Shown here: positions 12,501 through 18,206 of the stretch, in pieces
Numbering within the stretch: position 1 is the stretch's first letter
How the letters are laid out: each line of letters opens with the position of its first letter
Source: Micromonospora sp. NBC_01796
GTDB taxonomy: Bacteria; Actinomycetota; Actinomycetes; Mycobacteriales; Micromonosporaceae
Assembly: GCF_035917455.1 (NCBI RefSeq)
Contig: NZ_CP109078.1
Span: forward strand, 7,114,001 to 7,178,000
Reading direction: 5' to 3'
DNA: 64,000 bases
The notes under the pieces: model-generated
Database searches by the model: none
The model's input: the letters and a program-made list of their open reading frames with translations, nothing else
What the model was told of the DNA's origin: nothing
Program-made: the position numbers and the translations under genes

Positions 12501-13342
12501 GCCCGTGTCGCGGCCAGCAGTGCGGCCACGAAGTGCTCCCGCGCCGCGCCGTCCCGGCACAACGTGAAGACCTCTTCGAACTGGTCCACGACCAGCCACA
12601 ACTCCGGGTCGGCCGGCTCCCCGCCGACGGCCTGCCGGATCGCCAGGTGCAGGTGCGCCGGGTCGGTGGCCAGGTCCGTACGCAACGCACCCGCCGGCAC
12701 GCCGGTCATCCGGGCCAGCCGGACCGCCAACTCGCCCACCGGGTCCGCCCCGGGCGTCAGGACCAGCACCACCACCGGCGGGGTCGGTCCCGTGGCCGGT
12801 TCCGGACCCGCCGACGGTTCCGGCTTCGGCGTACGTCCAGCGAGGGCCGCCGGTACCAGTCCCGCCCGCAGCAGGGACGACTTGCCGCTGCCGGAGGCCC
12901 CGAACACCGCCACCAGCCGCGCCCGGGTCAACCGCCGAAGCAGGTCGTCGACCAGGTCCTCGCGCCCGAAGAACCACTCGGCGCGCTCCGGCCCGTACGC
13001 CGCCAGTCCCTGGTACGGCACCTCCTGCTCGATCCCGTCCGGGTCGGGTGACACGCCACCGGCGACGGTTCCGGGTGCTGCCGACCGGGCGGCGCGGCGC
13101 CACCGCTCCTCCCACTCCGGACCGTTCCCGCCGCACCCCGCGACGTACGCGAGGGTGACCGCGAGCGTCGGCAGCCGCCTGCCCCCGGCGGCCTCGGACA
13201 GGGTGGTGGCGGAGAAGTGCGCCCGCCGGGCCAGTTCCCGGTAGCCCGGCCGGCCGGCCTTCTCCCGCAGCAGGCGCAGCCCGGCCGCGAACTCCATGAT
13301 CTCCGGGTCGCCCGGACCCAGCTCACCCTCAGGCCGTGGCAC
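9515..13342 (-). CDS. HTH / nSTAND NTPase / WD40-repeat protein
   Basis: About 1275 residues. N-terminal Xre-like HTH (about 17-70, LARRAHFSATTLSEAAGG); NTPase region beginning with YQGLAAYGPERAEWFFGRE, Walker A GASGSGKSS (148-156) and Walker B LWLVVDQFEEVF (about 248-259); a single transmembrane helix (about 562-584) after an arginine-rich stretch; then about 14 WD40 blades (about 640-1270, repeated SPDGRHLATG and VRIWD units). Such proteins are thought to be NTP-driven sensors whose propeller binds a partner; the ligand is unknown. I chose the GTG at 13342 (VPRPEGELGP) because family members start with a similar RPE-x-LDP motif. The frame stays open to 13753, but that would run antisense through the neighbouring secreted-protein gene. 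The gene is divergent from that secreted protein, across a 151-bp gap. Confidence 0.85.
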   Translation of the reverse strand: MPRPEGELGPGDPEIMEFAAGLRLLREKAGRPGYRELARRAHFSATTLSEAAGGRRLPTLAVTLAYVAGCGGNGPEWEERWRRAARSAAPGTVAGGVSPDPDGIEQEVPYQGLAAYGPERAEWFFGREDLVDDLLRRLTRARLVAVFGASGSGKSSLLRAGLVPAALAGRTPKPEPSAGPEPATGPTPPVVVLVLTPGADPVGELAVRLARMTGVPAGALRTDLATDPAHLHLAIRQAVGGEPADPELWLVVDQFEEVFTLCRDGAAREHFVAALLAATRAPDSRLRVVLGVRADFYGRCAELPDLPAALTQAQVLLGPMTPPQVRDAVVRPAERAGAMVEGALVSTIVAQVAGRAGALPMASHALLEAWWRRRGNAVTLAGYEAAGGMDGAVAQTAERVWQEFDTDQRRAARQVLLRMVEVGTGDEPVTSRRLARDELDDADPVTASVLERLAGARLVTVDGQSVRVAHEALLDAWPRLRDWLDEDREGVRTHRQLTQAAAVWQSLEHDPGALLRGLALSRTRIWADAQPGSLTRAEREFLAGSQRADELRLTRRRRRSRVALGTLAGVATVVTVLASLAVVQAGRAADQRDNALHGQLVAGARAQMERDPQLAFLLAREAYRFRPDVRAETVLRQATLNWRELSVRSVFGPRNRAAALTPDGRHAVAGTPDGTVRVWHATDSSPGLAPALPDPGTDLRTVAISGDGRWVAASYNEPVVRIWDSSAPDRGPVLLPGHTGPVRDVRFSPDARYLASGDADGTVRLWDLSGTPAAPRVMPYGGRGGVFTLAWSADGRRLAAGTGLSPARIWDLTEPGRPPVELVDSVDTDELLFSPDGTRVAGGQAGTLRIWAASGDGEPTVLGRLRGVTPATFSPDGQRLITTNGYGVLGFWDTTVPGDPLPLRGHAGAVRAATVGSDGHLVSVGEDGTVRSWDIDGPFHPDVTHPHGDLVHVARFSPDGRHLATGGIDDGLVRITTVASPLTGDTTVAAEPTSTTTLPGHSGMVLEVAFAPDGTHLATLDSAGTVRIWAWPTGTPTATFDAAGSSRLVFGPDSHRLLTSGPGGVRVWDGIESGTPHAVPLGPAGSVGAFAPDGRHVVTGAEDGTVSIRPASAGTTGAVALGRHDGAVTSVSYRPGGGSAASLGLDSTIRIWPVDGGAATLLAAAGQGAATTRLTYTPDGRHLALLGGGELTGIQLWAADAGATEPVTLHPLGPGPLGFAFSPDGGRAATVHSDGSVRTWDCDVCGPVDRVLAAAATRQARAFTPDERQAFLLDR

Positions 13343-13386
13343 CCAGCCCTCCAAGGTCCATTTCGGTCCGTCTTGTCCGCAGTTGA

Positions 13387-13417
13387 TTGTCCGGCCCGCC
13401 GACCCGAAGCCGGACAA
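13387..13417. promoter_or_regulatory. Inverted repeat in divergent promoter region
   Basis: Perfect 9-bp arms TTGTCCGGC (13387-13395) and GCCGGACAA (13409-13417) with a 13-bp spacer, lying between the WD40/HTH gene and the secreted repeat-protein gene. Spacing and position fit an operator shared by the two divergent genes. The HTH of the WD40 protein is the obvious candidate binder, but this is inference. Confidence 0.4.
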
Positions 13418-13493
13418 CGAGTCGGCGACTAGACATCGATGCAGCGGGTTCCGAACGGTGCCCGCCGTAACAATCAACGAGGGGGAACCCGGG

Positions 13494-14240
13494 ATGTCCA
13501 AGATCTTTACCAGGGGCAGGCGCCGCGCCCTGACCAGCACGATCGGCGTACTCATGGGCCTGACCGCCGTTGTCGCGGGCCCGGCGGCGGCCCGACCGGC
13601 ACCGGCGGACCGGGCGGCGGTCGCCGCGTCCGTGGTGCGATTCAACGCCATCTGGGAACCGGGCGGCGACGGCCGGCCCACGGCACACACCCACACCGCA
13701 GGCCAGCTTCTCCAGCGCAACTGGGCGCAGGGACTGCGGGCCTGGCGGATCAACCGCTACCCGCACAACGGCACGTTCCTCTACGACGCGATCTGGAAGC
13801 CGGGCACCGACGGCCGCCGGTTCGTGGTGGACTGGACGCCGGCGGCGTTCCGGGCCGAGGACACCCGGATGCGGGCCCAGGGCTACCGGTTGATCCAGGC
13901 GAGCGGCGTGAAGCAACCCAACGCGTTCTCCGACGACGTCCGCTACGTCGGCATCTGGATGCCGGGTACGGACATCCGGCCGACGATCCTCGGCGCGACC
14001 TGGGACGAGATGATCCAGGCGAACTCCAACAGCTGGGCGATCGGCTACCGGATCAAGTACCTGAACGTCTACCGGACCATCGGCGGCGGCCTGCGCTACG
14101 ACGCGATCTGGGAGCCGGGCAGCGACGGGCGGCCGTCCGTGACCGCCTGGACCTTCCCGGAGCTGATGGCGAAGAACGCGGAGCTGTGGGCGGCCGGCTA
14201 CCGGATGACGGTGGTCCAGCCGTACCTGAACTTCAACTGA
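13494..14240 (+). CDS. Secreted protein made of four BTRD1-type repeats
   Basis: 248 residues starting at an ATG with GAGGGGGAA 6-14 nt upstream. A signal peptide occupies about residues 1-35 (basic MSKIFTRGRRR, hydrophobic core, AAARPAPA). The rest is four tandem units of about 46-50 residues, each opening with [FY]-x-AIW-x-PG-x-DGR and ending in GYR or a variant (RFNAIWEPGGDGR, LYDAIWKPGTDGR, RYVGIWMPGTDIR, RYDAIWEPGSDGR). This matches the bacterial tandem repeat domain (BTRD1) family, also seen fused to fungal polyglycine hydrolases. No catalytic domain is present, so it is probably an extracellular binding or structural protein. It is divergent from the WD40/NTPase gene and followed by two tandem hairpins. 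Confidence 0.8.
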   Translation: MSKIFTRGRRRALTSTIGVLMGLTAVVAGPAAARPAPADRAAVAASVVRFNAIWEPGGDGRPTAHTHTAGQLLQRNWAQGLRAWRINRYPHNGTFLYDAIWKPGTDGRRFVVDWTPAAFRAEDTRMRAQGYRLIQASGVKQPNAFSDDVRYVGIWMPGTDIRPTILGATWDEMIQANSNSWAIGYRIKYLNVYRTIGGGLRYDAIWEPGSDGRPSVTAWTFPELMAKNAELWAAGYRMTVVQPYLNFN

Positions 14241-14245
14241 GTCGA

Positions 14246-14310
14246 CCGGTGCGGCGGGCGTCGACGCCCGCCGCACCGGCGCCGCGGCCGGGTCACCACC
14301 GGCCGCGGCG
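14246..14310. terminator. Two tandem perfect hairpins
   Basis: Hairpin 1 has 15-bp perfect arms (14246-14260 and 14265-14279) around a TCGA loop. Hairpin 2 starts on the next base with 12-bp perfect arms (14280-14291 and 14299-14310) and a 7-nt loop. They begin 5 bp after the stop of the secreted repeat protein and act most plausibly as a double terminator. No T-tract follows, as is common in actinomycetes. Confidence 0.8.
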
Positions 14311-14373
14311 CAACGTCCGGGTCACGTGCTGGCTCGTTGGGACCTGGAGATCGCCGATCACCGAGGGGGAGCC

Positions 14374-14403
14374 GTGTACGTCTTCGGCATGGCCGCCCGA
14401 TGA
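14374..14403 (+). CDS. Possible 9-codon upstream ORF coupled to ltrA
   Basis: GTG at 14374 is preceded by a strong Shine-Dalgarno-like CGAGGGGGA and reads nine codons (VYVFGMAAR) to a TGA that overlaps the ltrA ATG (ATGA, 14400-14403). The ltrA ATG itself lacks a clear ribosome binding site, so reinitiation from this mini-ORF could drive it. It may be chance. Confidence 0.3.
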   Translation: MYVFGMAAR

Positions 14404-15596
14404 CCGGTGCCGGGGAGTCCGGTGTGCTGCGCAGCGCGGAGAGTTCGCAGCGGGCCACGTTTCTGGAACTCTTCTTCGACCTGGTCTTCGTGTTCGCGCT
14501 GACCCGGATCTCGCAACGGCTGATCACCGACTTCACCGACGAGCGGCGGATCCTGCTCGGCGAGGCCGGTCAGACGCTGCTGCTCTTCCTGGCCCTCTGG
14601 CTGGTCTGGTCGTTCACCGCGCTGGTCACCAGCCGGCTGGAGCCCGACCAGCCGCTGATCCAGCTCATGGTGGTCGGGACCATGTTCGGCGCGCTGGTGA
14701 TGGCGGTCGCGGTGCCGGAGGGCTTCGGCGAGCGGGCCGCCGTCTTCGCCGGTGCCTACGTTGCGATCCAGGTCGGCCGTACCCTCTTCCTCCTGGCGAT
14801 CAACCGGAGCGAGTGGGAGGTCGGCGCCCGGCTGCTCTTCTGGCTCGGGCTCAGCATGGTGCCGTGGCTGCTCGGTGCCGCGGTCGGGCAGCCCTGGTTG
14901 CGTGGCCTGCTGTGGACCGTGGCGGTGCTGCTCGACTACGGCGGGGTGATACTGGACTGGCCCACCCCGAAGCTGGGCCGGGTGCGTACTGCGGAGGTGC
15001 CGATCGCCGGCGAGCACCTGGCCGAGCGCTACCAGCAGTTCCTCCTGGTCACCCTGGGCGAGTCGATCCTGGTGATCGGCCTGACCTTCAGTGGTTCGAG
15101 CTTCGCCCCGGACCGGACCACCGCGTTCCTGGTGTCCCTCCTGACCACCGTGCTGCTCTGGCGGGTCTACTTCCACCAGGCCGGACACTTGCTGCCGTTG
15201 GCCATAACCGTCGCCGGCCGGCAGCTCCGGTTCGGGGTGTCGATGTCCTTCTCACACCTGTTCATGGTGGCCGGCATCGTGCTCACCGCGGTCGGCTACG
15301 AGCTGTCCATCGCCCACCCGCTCGGGCACGCCACGCCGGTCTGGCTGTACGCGATCCTGGGCGGACCGGCGCTGTTCCTGGTCGGCCGGGCACTGTTCGA
15401 GTATCAGGTGTTCGCCCGGGTGTCCCGGTCCCGGACCGCCGGATTCGTGCTGCTGGGCCTGCTGGCGTTGGCGCTGGTGCACACCCCACCGCTGGTCGCC
15501 GGCGCCGCCGCGGCGGCCGTACTGGCCGGGGTGGCGGTCGCCGACGCGCTCCGAGCCCGCAGAACCGGTCCCGAACGACCGAGGCCCCCCACCTGA
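14400..15596 (+). CDS. ltrA: Low temperature requirement protein A (LtrA) family membrane protein
   Basis: 398 residues with the hallmark LtrA opening SSQRATFLELFFDLVFVFALT (about residues 15-35) and a conserved HLAERYQQFLLVTLGES block in the middle (about 210). Roughly nine to ten hydrophobic helices follow one another, so it is an integral membrane protein. LtrA was named from a Listeria mutant unable to grow in the cold; its biochemical role is unknown. I chose the ATG that overlaps the upstream mini-ORF stop, because the longer frame from 14337 begins with an Arg/Gly-rich stretch unlike the family. Confidence 0.85.
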   Translation: MTGAGESGVLRSAESSQRATFLELFFDLVFVFALTRISQRLITDFTDERRILLGEAGQTLLLFLALWLVWSFTALVTSRLEPDQPLIQLMVVGTMFGALVMAVAVPEGFGERAAVFAGAYVAIQVGRTLFLLAINRSEWEVGARLLFWLGLSMVPWLLGAAVGQPWLRGLLWTVAVLLDYGGVILDWPTPKLGRVRTAEVPIAGEHLAERYQQFLLVTLGESILVIGLTFSGSSFAPDRTTAFLVSLLTTVLLWRVYFHQAGHLLPLAITVAGRQLRFGVSMSFSHLFMVAGIVLTAVGYELSIAHPLGHATPVWLYAILGGPALFLVGRALFEYQVFARVSRSRTAGFVLLGLLALALVHTPPLVAGAAAAAVLAGVAVADALRARRTGPERPRPPT

Positions 15597-15615
15597 ACAC
15601 CCCCGTGCACCGGGT

Positions 15616-16095
15616 TCACGCCCGGTCCAGCCGGTACAGCGTCGCGACGGCGGTCAGGCTGTAGGCGACGTACGGCAGGGCGTCCTCGAACCAGCCCTGT
15701 GCCCCCCACCGCCGGGGGTTCGTCACACCCATCGCCGCCATCGGGCCGTCGGCCACCAGCATTCCGCCGAGTCCGATCAGTCCCGCCGCCACCGCCGGCG
15801 GCGGACGCCGTCCCCCGGTGAGGGTGGCGAAGAGGGCCACCGTCAGCACCCCGTTGGCGAATCCGAGCAGCGGACCCAGGCCGGCGCGCCGCTTCGCGGC
15901 CGGTTCCTCCGGGCCGAGACTGAGGTGGGCCCTGGCCACGAGCCGATGCACCATCCGTTCGTGGCTGTTGCTCATCGGGCGCGCCCGGATCACCACGTCC
16001 AGGTTGCTGACCAGCTCACGGGCCAGGGTGGCGGCCGCGCCGGCCAGGATGCCGTTCGCCAGGTCGGTCAGCGGGTGCCCCGGGTGGCGCGACAT
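15616..16095 (-). CDS. Small membrane protein, function unknown
   Basis: 159 residues; ATG at 16095 with GAGGGG about 6 nt upstream. The N-terminal half has a hydrophobic stretch (LANGILAGAAATLARELV) then a charged region with histidines (HERMVHRLVARAHLSLG). The C-terminal half has three likely membrane segments (about 75-92, 102-118, 138-152). It resembles actinobacterial DUF1440/YagU-like membrane proteins in layout only; I do not assign a family. It converges on ltrA with a 19-bp gap. Confidence 0.65.
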   Translation of the reverse strand: MSRHPGHPLTDLANGILAGAAATLARELVSNLDVVIRARPMSNSHERMVHRLVARAHLSLGPEEPAAKRRAGLGPLLGFANGVLTVALFATLTGGRRPPPAVAAGLIGLGGMLVADGPMAAMGVTNPRRWGAQGWFEDALPYVAYSLTAVATLYRLDRA

Positions 16096-16201
16096 GAGAT
16101 CCCCTCAGCTCCGGTCTCTGCTCGGCTCGCCGCGAGTCGCGGCTCCGGCCGCTTACCCGTCCTGTTCGGCCGCATTCCTCGCGGAGGTGAGGGACGGGGC
16201 G

Positions 16202-16615
16202 TCACACCGGTGCGGTGGCGGGTGTCCGGTTCCGTGCCCGTACGCGGATCAGCCAGTGCAGGGCGACCAGGGGTACGACGCCGACCGGGTACCAGGCCAG
16301 ATCGGTCGGGTCGAACTGCACACCCAGCACGAACCGGGCCAGCAGGCTGCGCGCCGAGAGCGCCGCCGGTACGGGAGTCAACTGTGCGACCTCGACCAGC
16401 CAGCAGAATCCGGTGGTGATCCCACCGGCCACGAGCGGGGTGACGGGCGGCCACAGGAACACCACCGTCGCGTAGACGATCGACGCGTACAGGGCGGTGC
16501 CGGAGTACTGCTCCAGGGCACCGCCGGAGAACGCGCGGATGGCGAGGGCGACGACCAGGAAGACAACCGCCGACGCGGAGGTCACCAGCCGGACCCACCA
16601 CGGGTTGAGCGACAC
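16202..16615 (-). CDS. DUF2809 family membrane protein
   Basis: 137 residues with four predicted membrane helices. The pattern RAFSGG...YSGTALYASIVYATVVFLWP...CWLVEVAQL...ARFVLGVQFDPTDLAWYPVGVVP matches the DUF2809 (YjgA-like) family, whose function is unknown. I set the start at GTG 16615 (VSLNPWW), since the frame upstream to 17143 is low-complexity and overlaps the AlaRS-like gene antisense. No good ribosome binding site is visible, so the start is uncertain. Confidence 0.65.
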   Translation of the reverse strand: MSLNPWWVRLVTSASAVVFLVVALAIRAFSGGALEQYSGTALYASIVYATVVFLWPPVTPLVAGGITTGFCWLVEVAQLTPVPAALSARSLLARFVLGVQFDPTDLAWYPVGVVPLVALHWLIRVRARNRTPATAPV

Positions 16616-16709
16616 CGGCAGATCGTAGCGGGGCGACCGTCCGACCCCGCCCCGTCGGGGGGATGACCAGCGGGGCGTAAAGCGCTGGGCGGGTGGCCCC
16701 GCCCGGCGG

Positions 16710-16715
16710 TACAGT
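16710..16715 (+). promoter_or_regulatory. -10 element TACAGT of the Ala leader (leaderless transcript)
   Basis: TACAGT is followed by CGGGGC and then GTG at 16722. With transcription starting 6-7 nt after the -10 box, the mRNA would begin at the GTG, giving a leaderless leader peptide. An analogous arrangement (TAGCGT-CGGGGC-ATG) precedes the STAND gene at 18207. Confidence 0.55.
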
Positions 16716-16721
16716 CGGGGC

Positions 16722-16790
16722 GTGGAGATCACCCGTGGGTATACCGCCGCAACCGCGCGAGCTACCAGCTCGTCGGTTGCCGCCGCCTGA
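16722..16790 (+). CDS. Alanine-rich leader peptide of the AlaRS-like gene
   Basis: A 22-codon ORF (GTG to TGA) with seven alanine codons: four within codons 9-14 (GCC GCA, GCG, GCT) and three consecutive GCC at codons 20-22 just before the stop. It ends 113 bp upstream of the alanyl-tRNA synthetase-like gene and starts about 7 nt after a TACAGT -10 box. Its Ala codons lie inside the first of two mutually exclusive hairpins. This is the layout of a ribosome-mediated attenuation leader sensing charged tRNA-Ala. It is shorter than usual gene-calling cut-offs. Confidence 0.6.
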   Translation: MEITRGYTAATARATSSSVAAA

Positions 16791-16832
16791 TCTTCCCATT
16801 CCCCGCCGGCGACCGGAAACGGTCCGCCGGCG
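16749..16832 (+). promoter_or_regulatory. Predicted transcription attenuator (leader hairpin / antiterminator / terminator)
   Basis: Leader hairpin: 16749-16755 pairs perfectly with 16774-16780 (GCAACCG/CGGTTGC), continued by 16758-16763 with 16767-16772. Terminator-like hairpin: 16804-16815 pairs with 16820-16832 (12 bp, one bulged C at 16824, GAAA tetraloop). Competing pairing: 16774-16782 can pair with 16807-16815 (9 bp, one G-U), which would break both. A ribosome stalled at Ala codons 9-14 would melt the leader hairpin and favour the competing helix, allowing read-through into the synthetase gene. The pairings are read directly from the sequence; the regulation is inferred. Confidence 0.55.
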
Positions 16833-16903
16833 CATCGGTTCATCGCAGGACATCCCGCGTCGGTAGTCCCTTTCCGGTCGTCATGACCCGAAAGGCCACT
16901 GCC

Positions 16904-18076
16904 ATGACACCGGACCGGATCGTCCGCACCTTCGTCGACTACTACCGGGAGCGGGGACACCTGTTGGTCCCCGACACCTCGCTGATCCCGCCGCCGGGTG
17001 ATCCGGTGCTCTTCACCACCTCCGGCATGCATCCGCTGACCCCGTACCTGGAGGGACGCCCGCATCCGCTCGGGCGGCGTCTGGTGAACCGCCAGCGCTG
17101 CCTGCGTACCACCGACCTGGACGAGGTCGGGGATCACACCCACCTGACCGTGTTCGAGATGCTGGGGTCGTGGTCACTCGGCGACTACGGCGGCTCGCAG
17201 AGCCTGCGCTGGGGCTACGACCTGCTGCGGGAGGGATTCGGCGTCGACCGGGACCGGCTGCACGTGACCGTGTTCGGCGGCGACGACCTCGTCGGGCCGG
17301 ACACCACCTCGCTGGAGACCTGGGGCGACCTCGGCGTACCGGTCGAGTTGACCAGGGAGGAGAACTGGTGGTCGAACGGGCCGACCGGACCCTGCGGGCC
17401 CGACTCGGAGATATTCGTCTGGACCGGACAGACCCCACCGGAGGGCACGCCGGGCACCGACGACCGCTGGATGGAGGTCTGGAACCACGTCGGGATGCGC
17501 TACCACCGTCACGACGACGGCCGCCTCGAACCGCTGCGGCAGCCCAACATCGACACCGGGATGGGACTGGAGCGGATGGAGATGGTGCTGACCGGCGGAC
17601 GTTCGGTGTTCGAGGGCGACGGCTTCGAGCCGTGGGTGCGTACCGTCTCCGGGCTGTGGGGGCAGGAGGGGGAGTCGCTGCGTCGGGTCTGCGACCACCT
17701 GCGGTCCTGCGTCGTGGTCGTCGGTGACGGCGTACGACCGTCGAACACCGGCCGGGGGTACGTCCTGCGCCGGCTGGTCCGCCGGGTGCTCACCACACTC
17801 TGGCGGGACGACCCCTCGCGGAGCCTGTCCGACCTGCCCCCGGATCCGTTCCTGCACACCGTGGACCGGTTCCGGCAACCGGTGGACGTTCATGACCTGC
17901 GCGACCTGCTCTCCGAGGAGGAGCGTCGGTTCCGGGACCTGCTCCTGCGGGGACGTCCGCTGGTGTCCCGTACCAGGTCCCGTGGCCCGTTGACCGAGGA
18001 GGACTACCACTACCTGCACGACACCCACGGGTTGCCGCGCGAGCTGGTCGACGGCCTGCTGGGCGAGGCGGTCTGA
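16904..18076 (+). CDS. Alanyl-tRNA synthetase-related protein, catalytic core only
   Basis: 390 residues covering the class II AlaRS aminoacylation core. Motif 1 region FTTSGMHPLTPYLEG (about 36-50), the strand containing NRQRCLRTTDLDEVGDHTHLTVFEMLGSWSLGDY (motif 2, about 58-92), NWWSNGPTGPCGPDSEIF, and the motif 3 region NIDTGMGLERM (about 210-220) are intact. It then carries part of the helical tRNA-recognition region (NTGRGYVLRRLVRR). Housekeeping AlaRS is about 880 residues; here the editing domain (HxxxH...CxxxH) and C-Ala domain are absent. It may charge tRNA, make Ala-AMP or Ala-tRNA for another enzyme, or protect against an AlaRS inhibitor. I chose the second ATG (16904), with GAAAGG 9 nt upstream, over ATG 16883, which has none. 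A probable alanine attenuator lies upstream. Confidence 0.85.
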   Translation: MTPDRIVRTFVDYYRERGHLLVPDTSLIPPPGDPVLFTTSGMHPLTPYLEGRPHPLGRRLVNRQRCLRTTDLDEVGDHTHLTVFEMLGSWSLGDYGGSQSLRWGYDLLREGFGVDRDRLHVTVFGGDDLVGPDTTSLETWGDLGVPVELTREENWWSNGPTGPCGPDSEIFVWTGQTPPEGTPGTDDRWMEVWNHVGMRYHRHDDGRLEPLRQPNIDTGMGLERMEMVLTGGRSVFEGDGFEPWVRTVSGLWGQEGESLRRVCDHLRSCVVVVGDGVRPSNTGRGYVLRRLVRRVLTTLWRDDPSRSLSDLPPDPFLHTVDRFRQPVDVHDLRDLLSEEERRFRDLLLRGRPLVSRTRSRGPLTEEDYHYLHDTHGLPRELVDGLLGEAV

Positions 18077-18100
18077 CGGATCCCGGACCGGAACACGTGT

Positions 18101-18136
18101 ACGCAACGCAGCGGGTCGGGGCACGTTGCGTTGCGT
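18101..18136. promoter_or_regulatory. Inverted repeat between AlaRS-like and STAND genes
   Basis: ACGCAACG (18101-18108) is complementary to CGTTGCGT (18129-18136), and its CGCAACG part to CGTTGCG at 18124-18130, so the right side carries overlapping copies. It begins 24 bp after the AlaRS-like stop. It could be a terminator for that gene or an operator for the next. Confidence 0.35.
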
Positions 18137-18194
18137 CCCGAACTGATTGCCGACGGAGTCTGGACACTGTGGATTCCCCACGCCCGGCGTCGCC

Positions 18195-18200
18195 TAGCGT
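18195..18200 (+). promoter_or_regulatory. -10 element TAGCGT, leaderless promoter
   Basis: TAGCGT followed by CGGGGC and the ATG at 18207, so transcription would start at or next to the start codon. No Shine-Dalgarno sequence fits between them. Confidence 0.5.
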
Positions 18201-18206
18201 CGGGGC

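Noticed and set aside
13343-13753. Longer N-terminus for the WD40/NTPase protein (open frame to 13753)
   Set aside because: The extension runs antisense through the signal peptide and first repeat of the secreted protein and shows no conserved features; the GTG at 13342 matches family starts.
16722-16903. T-box riboswitch upstream of the AlaRS-like gene
   Set aside because: No T-box sequence (AGGGTGGnACCGCG) or specifier-loop stem is visible; the coding leader with competing hairpins fits better.
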